Source: Trichoplax adhaerens
Lineage: Eukaryota > Placozoa > Uniplacotomia > Trichoplacea > Trichoplacidae
DNA: 64,000 bases
Assembly: GCF_000150275.1 (NCBI RefSeq)
Contig: NW_002060951.1
Span: forward strand, 1,808,297-1,872,296
Direction: 5' to 3'
Below, piece by piece: positions 50,730-62,900 of this stretch (positions are counted from its first letter, which is position 1; every line of letters begins with the position of its first letter). The notes beneath the pieces were generated by a model. The model saw only the letters and a program-made list of their open reading frames with translations. It searched no databases and was not told where the DNA came from. The translations under genes and the position numbers were made by a program.

Positions 50730-53700
50730 ATTTGCAACCATCATTATTCCTATGATAATACAAGTTATATCTAAGATTATACTATTAAAAAGAAGTAAAC
50801 GTTTTCTCATCGATTATTGCATATATAGATTATCATTTACCAGTTTCCCTAAGAATTGTAAGACTACTAACGTATTCTAATCATCAAGATTAGTATTAGA
50901 TTTTGATATTTTAATGACGTCATAAATTCATGTTAATACCCTCTAAAGCTTAGAACGGAAAGCTATTATAGATATCAACATAATCAATATATTCAAATCT
51001 AGCTATCAATCACTAATAGAACACTAAAGAATGGACAATAAGTAGCGGTTATGGGAAGGGTTATGTTTATGAAACAGCTTGCTGAGTAATATGTTATTAT
51101 AGCAATGTAAAATAGAGGATTATGATAATAGGAAGATGAAACAAAAACATTGTCTCGAACAATTGAACATGAAAATTTCACATCGTCATTTTACCAACTG
51201 GCCAGTTGCTATTGTTTAAATCTCTAAATTTCTGTTATTTTATGATGGTTATATATACCTAAAAAGGCGTTGTCATACGTAATATTTGCCATAAAAGTAA
51301 TTCTATCAAATTAACTTAAGCCAAGATAGGTAGTATTACCTAGAACTGATACAAATACTAATAGAAATTTACAAAATAAGCTACCCAATTTCTAGCTATC
51401 GTACAGATATAGCGATAAAAGCCTGCTCTTCACTTAAAAGCTTTATTCCAAATCTAAAGATCGGCTAAGAGATTAAGGTATGTTATTTATGTCATATTAT
51501 TTAACTCATATCATGTCTCAAAACTGAAGTATTTTTCTAGTTGATATACTTTATAACCATTTAATTACGCCTCAAGATGTGTCCTGTAAACACTTTTTAT
51601 AAATAAAGCTGCGATAGATTTTGAATTAAAACAATTTTAATGCTACTGCAAGTAAATGACGTTGCAGTAAATTAGGATATTACTTATACGCTGGTCTTCC
51701 TAAAATTATGAAGCAGCTTTAAGATTTGATGTCACGTTCTGATTTACCTAAACAATCATTCGAATAGACAAGACAACACAATTTGGATATTAGCGAATCC
51801 TGTCAAAGACTTATACCACAAAAATTACAATATTTTCTGAACGGGTAAAATTGAAGACTCGTATTAACTCTGAATACCCTTTCATATAGCGAATACAGTA
51901 TCTTAATTAAAAGTTTGATCTTTATCTTTTTACAGAATCTGTGTTATAATTTCTAATATCCCTTCGTACCTATAGATCTATTAAGATCGACCTCAAATAT
52001 TTATGCTATTGCTGAGCAAATACATCAATGCTATAATAAAAAAATATGTCTTGTCCACTATAGAGTCTATATTGCTATATCACTAGCATCGTTTAAACCA
52101 AATACACTAAATTTGTCTAAATTGAAATCAAACATCACCGTGTATTTTAAAATCAGTTTAGAATACCGTGGCGTAACGGTGATATTTAATGATGAAACAG
52201 TTTCTTGTTGATCAAATGAAAATTTATCACGGTTCGTATTAATTTAGACTCTAGTCAGGGATACTACTGTATTATTATCGATCACAGCAGGTCTACTTGC
52301 AATCAAACTGTTACGTTTAGGCGATTTTAGGTGGAATAAGACTATGTGTGTACAGCTGTTTTTACGGTAGTAAATTCATCTTAATTCGTTTTACATAGTA
52401 CATATTTTCACCGTTAATCGACTATCGAAATCCAGTCACAGATAAAACCTGTGCTTTACTTCTAGCCAATGTGAAGACAATTAATAGTTAATTTAAGACT
52501 TACATTTCTTTTGTAAGACTTACATTTATTCACATGATGAGACATGAGACTGTTGTAGACATCAGTATGATGGTGAATTTTGATGTCTTATTAACCATAA
52601 ATTATACATGAGGAATTTAATCAGTCGGATTTCTCATTTATTGGTCAAATACTATGATCTTCAGTAATTTGTTATTAATATATTAGATATAAAATTTTTA
52701 TGTGACTACCAATACAATAGTTGTCGCAGTTGATTATCATTTAACCATATAATCCCATGGTTAGGAGTTAGCAGTTGGTCCAATGTTTTCATTCTTTTAT
52801 TGCAGCAATGCTTGACCATAATTTGAAGGGAATGATAGTGTTATAGCTTATGCCACGGTAATTACTACTAGTCAATAGAAGCGAGATCATTAGAAAGGAT
52901 ATAGCTAATTAACTAAATAAAATCTCAAAGAATCCGTTAATAATAGCAAAATGGAAAATACTGTAAACCTGAGTGAAAATAATTAAATAGTGTCTAGGTG
53001 GTCTAATACTTATAGCAATTGAATAAATCAATCTCGTAAAAACAAATTATTCGGGTATTATCCGTATTCGCCAAAGCTGCTTGATATTTTCAAATTGCTA
53101 CTGAAGTTCGATCACTAAATGAGCAATTTAGAGAGAAACTCATCATAGACTGAATAACGTCCGATAGCTAGAAATACGCGAATATAGTAATGTTCTAACT
53201 TAACATCAGTAGATGCCTATGCAGATATATCAAGCTATTCTAAGTCTTCAATAAACCTCAAGGTAGGTAAAGTTTTAAAGGTGATGTGGTGATAAAAATT
53301 AATTACTTGTATTAAAAAATCTTAAATTGAAAATTCTTCGAATTGGTTAAATTAGAAACAAATACGGTGTATAGCATCCGCAAAATGAAATTTGAAACGC
53401 TATGTAGTCTATATTAGGGTATTTTAGTAATATTTTATTGTGAAACTGTAATTCTTAAATTTTTTTAAATGTAATATCAGGAAGGGTGATGAGAATTCAA
53501 TAACGCAAACATAAATACGATCAACAAAGAACATCATTAGAAGGACTATAAAGATAACTGTTTTTAGTACCATGCGTATTGAAAAGATCTTCCTATATTC
53601 AATAACACGCGTATCTCAGCTCAAAATTATCTTCATCATGAGAAAATGGTCACAAAATTGATACCGATAATATTGCAATATAACTATCGACAATCGTGAT

Positions 53701-54834
53701 AAATAAAGTAATGATCCTAAATAGTTTGTTTCAAGCGAGATATCGATGAATCGAAATAGCGAATATCAACTGAGTGATTTCTTAAGAAACAATTTTTAAT
53801 TTACCGTTTATAACTCAATCGTGTTAGGAATCCTGTATTGATACTGATTTAGCCAAAGTATTATTGTTAATGGGGTGAGTATGTAATAAACGGCCGTTTC
53901 AACCTATATTAGCCATCATCTATAATTACTTTGCTAAGCATAACAGAATACCCTACATCATATTACGACTACTTCATATTACTACTACAATTAGCCGAAA
54001 TTACTACGGAACAATACAGCGAAAGGTCGATAGAATTTGCTAGAATAATTAATCTACAAGACGATTTCTACTGCACGCTAAGTGGACCAGTAAACCAAAC
54101 AATATTTTATCTTCGTAACGGTGGTATAGTTGAAATATTGTAGTTACTAATTATAAAAATTCCTAGATTGATTTTTCTCGAGTGAAAGTGCCAAGAATTT
54201 TGTGTAAAGAGCGCCGATAACGTTAATAGTAAATTATAATAGCATCAATATAATGTTGTTAATCCAAGACTACTTGAAATAGCAATTAAGAAGCAATGGT
54301 GTAATCTACGATTAAGTATTTCTTGCTTAGATCGTATTCATTGGCAAAGTAAGAGGAATGGGCTATCATCGGGATATATAAACTTTTTATTGGTGTATCA
54401 TACTCAAATGACCCATTAAATTAAGCTGGAAACTTGTTAATAGAATAGTTTTAGAAATTACTCCTGATACACAAGTTAAACATAAACATTACTTAGTAAT
54501 TTTCAATGCTTTTATATCAGGGTAAAACTTTGATTACATATAATAATGTGAGAATATCAATACTCATTATTCCAATAATATTTCTTACTACTAAATACAC
54601 AGCATAATAAACGAGAAAAAGTATTACTAAAAGTATGAAAATGAAATTTAATTTTACTTGAGCAAATTGGAAGATGGTCAATAGTGTAGGCATAGCAACT
54701 AAGACACTTCAGTTTTCCCTAGAATAACGTAATTATTCCATGAACATGTGTATTTGCCTATTTATTCATGTGGTTTGATTCGTTTATGTAATATTAGAGT
54801 TCCATGTATTTCTTTTGAAAAAGAAATAGCCTTT

Positions 54835-55253
54835 TGTAAGACAGTGTAATATTGTATTCTAAGTTGATGATATATTTAGTAATGTCTACCGTAGGTGTTG
54901 TGTTCAACATGTGATAGATATACTCGTTAAAAGCTTAAGTATTAAATATAGCTAGCTTAGTAGCTGTAATCCTTTTGAAGAGGAGCGCTACAGTGCTCAC
55001 ACTAGAGCTTCACATGAAAGGTGTAAACTAGCCTGTATTTGAGATGCTAATACTGAAGTGTGTAGTAAGTAAGGTGCTAAGACTGTAAACGCGGAAAGGT
55101 ATATAAGCGAGTAGTTTAGTATAGTAAGTTAGTTCTTTCTCGTTAGAGGTCCTCAGCTAATTGATTACGTTGTATCTTCGTAAACGAGGTTTTGTTCAAT
55201 AAATCTTAATTTACTAAAGTTTTTTTGAAGATTCTTGATGTATCAACCTCACA
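54835..55253 (+). mobile_element. Solo LTR, copy 2 (TSD CCTTT)
   Basis: 419 bp from TGTAAGACAGTGTAATATTG to CAACCTCACA, with TG...CA ends. It is flanked by CCTTT at 54830-54834 and 55254-55258. It has a TATA-like box TATATAAG (about 55100-55107) and a poly(A) signal AATAAA at 55198-55203, giving the U3-R-U5 order expected of an LTR promoter. It reads in the same direction as the GPCR that starts 535 bp downstream, so it could supply promoter or leader sequence. Confidence 0.92.
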
Positions 55254-55787
55254 CCTTTTTAAATTCGAAAATTTTTCTGGCGTTAAACATCTACTACCCT
55301 AGACTTATTTGTTTCAGAATAATATTTCCTTTAGACAGAGTAGTCCTAGCTCCTAATGAATATCATTTTATATTAATGTGCTTGTATTTCTTTACAATCA
55401 TTACAGATGCTCATTTCTAGATATCACTTCTTACTGGTGTTACACAATAAACAACTTCAGCGAAAACGTCCAATCTCTTCTTTAATCATTTTTGTCTGAC
55501 TAATTTTAGTATTCAAACAGTGACATCTCTCATTTAATAAATTTGCTATCGTCACAATTAACAAAAAATGTATTAATTATATATTATATATATCTCAGAC
55601 TGGAATACATACCGAATGTCATATTGCTATGATTAATATTAAAATATGTTAATTATATGTATGCATCTTAGATTGGAGCACATGCTAAATATCATCAACT
55701 AAAGCCCATAAAACTGACGAAATAGCCAGACTTGATCCGGTTGCAAGGTGAACTTTCTTCTAGCCCATACAAGATTATTAGAATAAA

Positions 55788-56984
55788 ATGGAGTGGAATT
55801 CTACATCAGCATGGCAGACAGTCACTGTTTTAGATCAATCTAAGCTTAACGGCGATACCAATACTAGCAATGATACAGTTCTGTTGCATGTTGGTTTTGT
55901 GGGTATTTATAGTGCGTTGGGCTTATTTGGATTTATATCCAATTTGACCATAATGTTATTAATCTCATGTGTTAAAGAATTGAAAACGCCTAGTAATTTG
56001 CTACTGCTTAACCTAGCTTTTGCCGGTTTAATTGTATCTGTCTTTCATATTCCATGGTTTATATTAACTCAACATGTTACTCAAAATGTTTGGTTATTTG
56101 GTGAAGCTATGTGCATCATTTATAATACCGTCAATTTATTATCCATTCATTTAATTTCCTTTACACAAGTTGCAATATGTATTAATCGGTATCAAGGCTT
56201 AAATAATGTGCTAAAATTCAAGTTAAAATTAAATAATCGTCGTGCCTTTTATGTTATTTGTACAATATGGATTTGTGCATTAGGTATGTGCATTCCTTAC
56301 TTGCTTTACTTGCGTGTTGTAACTTATCAACAAGATACGCAATATTGTATTTTACTTATACCAAGAACCCCTATTGATTTTAATATTGATGGTAAATATG
56401 TTAGCATAATTTACTTTATCTACGCTATCGTTTATCTAGTCGTTGCTTATACAGTACCATTTCTAACTATGACTGTCTTGTATACCTTAACAATTCGTTA
56501 CTTAAAACGTACCAAGTTTCGGCATTTTACGTCATCTCATTTTCGACGTCAACAGCTACAACGTTATGAACCAGAATATCGCATTCGATCATTTTCCGAG
56601 ATTAATACACAACATCGAGAACGTGTTGCCAACATATTTTTTGCTTGTGTTGTGCTGTTTGTGGCATGTAATTTGCCTTATGTTATCTATTTATTGCTAT
56701 TTATTATTCACGTCGTATCGCGGCGCGATTTCGTCAGCATTAAAAATTATTTGGCAGTGATACAAATGTTTGCTATCGTCTCTAATGCTATCTTGTATGG
56801 TTATTTCAATACTGGTATACAAAAGCAATGCCTACCATTTCGGAAATATATTATTGGTCAAGAAGCGAGTAACAAGACTTACCAAAGTGCAAAATATGGC
56901 GAAACCGATCGTAGCAATCTTAGTAAAGCTAACCAGTTAAATTGTGCACCTAAAGAATGTATTATTCGAGAAGCAACCGTGTAG
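55788..56984 (+). CDS. Class A (rhodopsin-like) GPCR, intronless, atypical motifs
   Basis: 398 residues, single exon, seven hydrophobic segments. It has several N-terminal sequons (NSTS near the start, NTSNDT further in). Motifs parallel the receptor at 37995: TM2 NLAFAG (Gly at the 2.50 position), Cys in EAMC and ECL2 QYCILLIP for the TM3-ECL2 disulphide, NRYQ at the end of TM3, ACNLPY in TM6, and SNAILYGYFN in TM7. The long intracellular loop 3 is basic and Arg-rich. The two proteins share long identical or near-identical stretches, for example IDGKYVS/IDGKFVS and LLLFIIH, so they are duplicates that have diverged. Ligand and G-protein coupling cannot be read from sequence. A solo LTR lies just upstream. 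Confidence 0.93.
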   Translation: MEWNSTSAWQTVTVLDQSKLNGDTNTSNDTVLLHVGFVGIYSALGLFGFISNLTIMLLISCVKELKTPSNLLLLNLAFAGLIVSVFHIPWFILTQHVTQNVWLFGEAMCIIYNTVNLLSIHLISFTQVAICINRYQGLNNVLKFKLKLNNRRAFYVICTIWICALGMCIPYLLYLRVVTYQQDTQYCILLIPRTPIDFNIDGKYVSIIYFIYAIVYLVVAYTVPFLTMTVLYTLTIRYLKRTKFRHFTSSHFRRQQLQRYEPEYRIRSFSEINTQHRERVANIFFACVVLFVACNLPYVIYLLLFIIHVVSRRDFVSIKNYLAVIQMFAIVSNAILYGYFNTGIQKQCLPFRKYIIGQEASNKTYQSAKYGETDRSNLSKANQLNCAPKECIIREATV

Positions 56985-59900
56985 CAATGGAGGATACAGT
57001 TGTAAATCATTGCAGTTTATCTCATAATTACGAAATTATCTAGCCTGTTGATATTAATTCTAGGCTATACTCGTCTATTGGTGGCAACGATATTAACATG
57101 TTGTCCTACTATGGATAGCATTCCGAATACTAGCAGAGGCGGAGATCTTAAATGATTCTAGTTATTTATTTAAAAAATTATTATAGCATCATGGAAAAGT
57201 AAACCATCGAGCTTTATCTATAATACGAAACTATGGTCTAAGATAAGTTGTATTGTCTTCTTCACATACCTCTTTCTGGATTTTTGGTAATTAAGAAGAG
57301 ATTTTACTTTAAAATATGGAAACAATGTAAAGAACTTTATCTGACTTACCTTAATTAACTTCAAGATCCATTTTATCTTTTCATCCAATAAGAAACTTTA
57401 ATGGTATCAAAGTAGTGCGAGCTGCTGATACGGTAGTTAAATACGAGAATATGTCTGTTCCGATAGAGAATGTCAATATTATAAATTCAGGATTTCAAAA
57501 TGCGTTAACTTGGTATGAAAATCAGTAAATTTAAAAAATCAGTATTGTAAAATATATGTATAAAATGGGTGTGAATATTCATGAGGTATAGCTGCTAAAT
57601 GTGCAAATTTATGAATTTTATGTGCGTTATGAGTATTCCTCAAGACTCAACTTGGCATATGGAGATCTTAATTTTTAGCTATAATTTTAAAGTATAAATC
57701 TTTGGCTAATACCTCGATTACTCTTAATTATTCTACGGAAACAGGCTTTACTTCAATTTATATTTGTTTCCGATATTGAAAGTATATTTGTGACTACAAC
57801 ATTTGCTTTTAATTTCAAATCGCGTTTTCAGTAATGTTGATAACTTATTGGTTTCAAGGTCTACCGGTGATCACTGTAAAATCGTAGCATGTATTACCGT
57901 AATTATTCTTATATACAGTTTCTGAACAGCTTTGTCAGATTTGTGTAAGAAAAGGATACAATCTACACCTATACTATTTACTTTAGGAACATGTTGGAGT
58001 TTGACTGCGAGTAGAGACCATTATAGGCAGGGATGCTTGACAAAAGCATTTGTATTAATTAGCAGCTTTTATTAATAGCATGATTGCTCTTCGTACAACG
58101 TAAGAAAGCTCCATCGCGATGTTTTAACCAAAATTAATTAGATGCTAGGCTGCATTATTACTCACGCAAGTATTTTACTAATTAATAGCAAATACAGAGT
58201 ATAACCGAATTCAAATTCAAATTACCTTTCCTTAAAAGGGATTTTCATCCTTAACTCTAAAAGAATATTATTAAGATTGACGTTGCTAAAGTAATAACAT
58301 ATGGTATGAATATAACTACAATTATCGATTGGATGTTTAATTGCGTAATTCAGTCCTTAGATTATAACTGCGATTAAGAAAATTATACTTTTCCGTGTAA
58401 AACTTTATTAAATTATTACGTACCTTGAAAATTAATAACAAATTAATAATAGGGTAGGCCAGATCAAAATAGCGTAGCTATTGTCTATACAAATATACGA
58501 TTAAATTATAGACATAAGCTGAATTTGATCCAATATCTGAAGCAGTATTTCCTGAAATAGAAGTAAAGCAAAAATTTTGCTGACAAAGTGATTAGTACAT
58601 TATGAAGTAAAGTCATGACGGAGAGATTTGCGTACGTAATTATTTCAATCGTACCATTTTATGCTCTTATTAATATTCTATTCTAGTGTGCAAACACTGT
58701 GCGTAAATTTCTATATAGGCTGGTACACTACGATTTGTATAGAATTTTGGAGAGCTTGTTTTGTTTAGCAGCATTGAAAGAATCCTATTTCTGTTAAGCT
58801 ACGAAGTCTTTTTAAGAGTAACTGCATGACAACTTCCTGTCGTTGATTAGACTATGTAGTTGTCACCCACACGAGTAATTCCACTTACTACTCTCTTTTA
58901 ATGTGAGTGAACAACTAACTTACTAGCTACTAGTCACCAACTAACTATGGAGAGATACTGTAAGCAAGACTAACAACTTCCTCACAAGTATAATAAGCGG
59001 CTTGTTGTAAGATTAGTTTATGAGCTTTTACTTCTGGTCATGCCACGAGAGTAGAGTACCTTGTCGTACACTAGAGAAGTATCAACTGAGCGATATATTT
59101 TCTGCTCGGGCTTATATACAGTCGCCACATGTAGGTGGTGCAAAGTAGAGAAACACATATAATACAATTTACTCACTAAGTATGAGAAACAGGATTACAA
59201 TTATTATATGACTCAGTATGACTCGAGTCAAGGCGTAAACAACATCAATTAATATAAATCGGGTGTAAACAACATCAATCAATTATCACCATTATTAGCT
59301 AATTAACAACTAGAGGCTCAGCACCACTATATTAATTAACAACATTAATTAATAGCAACTCTTACCGGTGCTAATAATTAATCTAGATTTTTCAATTAAT
59401 ACTTCAAGTAATAAATAATTTTATAGAGACTAACAAACTAATTTACAAGATACGATGACTAGTATCGTAACAGTAGTGTATATACACGGTATGACCTATT
59501 GCGTGATCTATAACATTTTTATTGATAGTTATATAGCAGTATATAAGCGTAATTAAAACAAAAACATTTTTGAGCATTCTTAATTCGAGGTAATAGCTTA
59601 CCGGGTCTGATTTTGTAAATGCATAAAAGAACTTTCAACAGCAGTGCTATATTTATTATAGAGTTATTAGATGTAAAACTGGTTGAAATATCTGAATAGA
59701 CAAGATATCCAGTATTTGATGAGCATCATGAACAAAATTGATGAACACCATTAAGTAATCAGTTCGTCTGTTCGAAAACGTTATCAAAATCGAAAGATAA
59801 CTAAAGTTAAATCATTGTATTCAGGTATCTACGTGTCCTCTCATCTTAATTTTAAAGCAGAGAAATTTTAATTTTTTGGCACTGGAGAGAAGGTCAAGAG

Positions 59901-62900
59901 AATTTTACAAAGATTTTATTGAAGAGTACTTAACAAGCTATTGGATATTAAATTACCGTTTTATAGTTCTTACTCGTTAGGAAAGATAGTAATAATGTTC
60001 TCGATTAATAATTTTAGATTATTACGATAGTGAAAAAAATTATTTCTGCAGATTTGGTTTTAAAAGCAGATATTTTCATTATATTTACATTACAATTGAA
60101 TATTAGCTAAAAATATATTGAATTTTCTATACAAATAAATTAATGAATTTATTTTAAAACTATTGTATAGCAAGCCTGCTAAAAAATGATCGCTTTACCG
60201 CAAGCATAACTTGAATCACTTCCTGTTTACCATGACATCGCTAATTTATCAGTATGAATAATTAATTATTGTAATGTACAAGTATATTTAGAAATTAGAA
60301 TTTTGGATAGTTGCTACATGAAAATGAATCTTACTATCGTGAGATATAATTAAATTTAGTGCAATAGTTAATGGTATATTAAATAAAATATTTAAATATA
60401 TATGTTACAATTATGAAATTTACTGTATTTTAACAAAGTAAATTTTTATTATTAACTATCCACTATCACTGGAGACTAGATCAATGTAATGGAGCATGTT
60501 TAATCATTTAAGTTAACGAAAGATGTTATCGTAATGTACATTAAGTATTCATTTGATTCAAAATTGGAGTATTTTATCAATAGAAAGGGAAAAATTTACA
60601 CTCCAAAATGTAAAAGTTACAATGATTATTTACTAAAAAGTTTGAGTAAAAAAGCTTGCAAATACTTTGATTTCTCGAGTTATGTTGTGAGCATACAAAA
60701 AGTCAAGCTATTGAATAATTTATTGTTACTTTTTTAAGCTAGTTGACAGATTTTACACTCGTATAGCTTTACGTCAGAAGTACAGCTTGATAACATAATA
60801 TGTACAGGACTTACTAGCAGTTACTAGATAATTTGAAATTGTGCTTATATCCTGGAACGGTTACCTCATTATGATAAATAATACTGTATATTCGCTACAA
60901 TAATTACACTAGCAGGATTTGAACACTCAACTACTGAGTACCTATCACAATATTATATACGCGCCTGTAACAGTGTTATATACTGGATTAGAGTAGAAAT
61001 ATCTATGTTAGGATAATTTTGTTAGCCTATCCTTATTTAGTTAACTTCTAATTTGGATATACTGTGTTTCAATATAGCTCTGACTTTTATAACAGTGACA
61101 CTTATACACATACTGAAATTAATAGTTATAATAGGGAATGCAAATCATCTACTTACAGTTCGAATCATTGTGATTGTAATTTACTTATGGTAGATTGTAA
61201 ATTATCGTGGAAATGTTCCGTGATAGAGCATATCGTAATCTGACTATTCTGTATTAGTCACCAGATGTCTATGTTCGTAAATACTGTTGTCTGCATTAAG
61301 GGAACAGTAGCTATAATTAATATCTAATTCAGTAAATGATTCCAAAGTTAATCGTACTAACTATGGCTCATGAAATATTGAGGAAGAGTATATAAATGCA
61401 GTATATCGTGTAATAAAGTCGATTCTTAAACTTAGTGTTTAAGGTAAAATACGAGGCGTTTAAGTCTTTGTGTAGTCTGCTAGTAGAGCAAGAGTGTTTC
61501 TTATAGTGCAGATATGGTTCCTTGATACATAGTTCAAGGAATTGACTTATTGATCGTACATTACCTTATCTTGTTGCGAAGCTGTTTTGTGACAGCGCCT
61601 ATTTAACTTTCTTGAGCTAAAGTATCTTAACTAAATAATGATATCTTTCATACTATAATTATAAAAGTTTTTGGCAATGCTGCACCATTAATAATTCAAA
61701 TTTGCTAGCGCTAATCGCTAATGTTTTAATCATCTATTTGCATGGCTCAATTATTATCTTGCTGTTTCATGCATACCATTAACGAGTCTTTGTGCAGATA
61801 TTAATCAGAAGGCAAGTAAATTTTAAAATGACTATTATAATCAAAAGTAAATTTTCCAATTGATCAATCAATCAATTAAAAAATAGTAGTGAATTATCAG
61901 TAGAAATGATCACATTTCCCTATACGCAGTAGATATTTGCGACGATAAGTATCTATTGAGCTACTGGAACCAAAGATAATAAATCATGTTCGTAATTTTC
62001 TATTTAAATTAAGCTAAAATTTAATTATAGCTCTGTATCGAGATAAATTCAAACATTGTAGTTTGTTATAATTTTACACCCGGAGGAGTAGACGTCTCAT
62101 CACATACACGTATTTCTGATAAAAACGCAATATTAAATACTATGAAGTATAGTAATCTTATTACAAATCTCAAACGGACTTATTTATGGTTAACTACAGT
62201 ACTAATTTGCTTTCGATGCTAAAGTAAGCTTAATTATGTTCTTTAATGCCTTAGTACTACTACCGCTTACCGTGTTGCTATAAAATTTATTCTGCAGTTG
62301 CCTAAAATATAGTAATTTGAAAATAAATTGCTTTACGAAACCGTATATATTTGTTCGGACTGTTATTAATTAACATCAACTAAAAGTGCTCAAGCATTAA
62401 TCTGCCTACATCATAAGTACTAATAGAATTTATTTTGTTTCGCATTGATAATATGTGGTGCAACTTCGAAATAAGCTTGAGATTAAGATCGGCATTTGTT
62501 AAAATACATTAATTTTATATATTAAAAATGAAATTTTACAAGAAATAGCAGTTCCCGTTATAATGCTTTGAGGATACTTTATTACGACACGAAAAGTAAC
62601 TTCTTAGATAAAGTTAATTAATGTCAGAATATTAGTATTAATTTCCTCGTGAAATTCCAGGAAGAATATGATAAAAATTAAAGTATAAGTTAGTCAGTTT
62701 CAACTCCTTGCAGACTTTACAAGTTTATGCTATGTACGGAGACTATATAGCCTATCAAAAGACTACCATTCTTATCAAAATTATCAGCTACAGTACAGGC
62801 ATAATCTGTTAAATTTTAAGGAGTCTTAATGAAACCTAGGCAATAAAGCGTAATTAAATCTATTCAGTATTTCTACTGACGCCCATTTAAGAATTGATAT

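Larger units (their letters stand above)
39171..55787. other. 16.6-kb gene-poor interval between paralogous GPCRs
   Basis: Very AT-rich. Contents I can support are the solo LTRs at 39778-40193 and 54835-55253 and the MITE copy at 50294-50729. Short open frames (42273-42491, 45559-45750, 49248-49478, 53931-54143 and others) show no recognisable domain and no convincing splice partners. I saw no GPCR signature such as NRYQ between the two receptors. Confidence 0.5.

Noticed and set aside
58990-59280. Possible LTR: TGTTGTAAG at one end, GTAAACAACA at the other, with TATATAAG on the minus strand between
   Set aside because: No second copy in the window and no target-site duplication could be found; the end choice is arbitrary.
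60905-60975. tRNA-like T-arm motif (GGATTTGAACAC) near 60915
   Set aside because: The flanking bases do not form a T-stem or acceptor stem and no anticodon arm is present at the expected distance.
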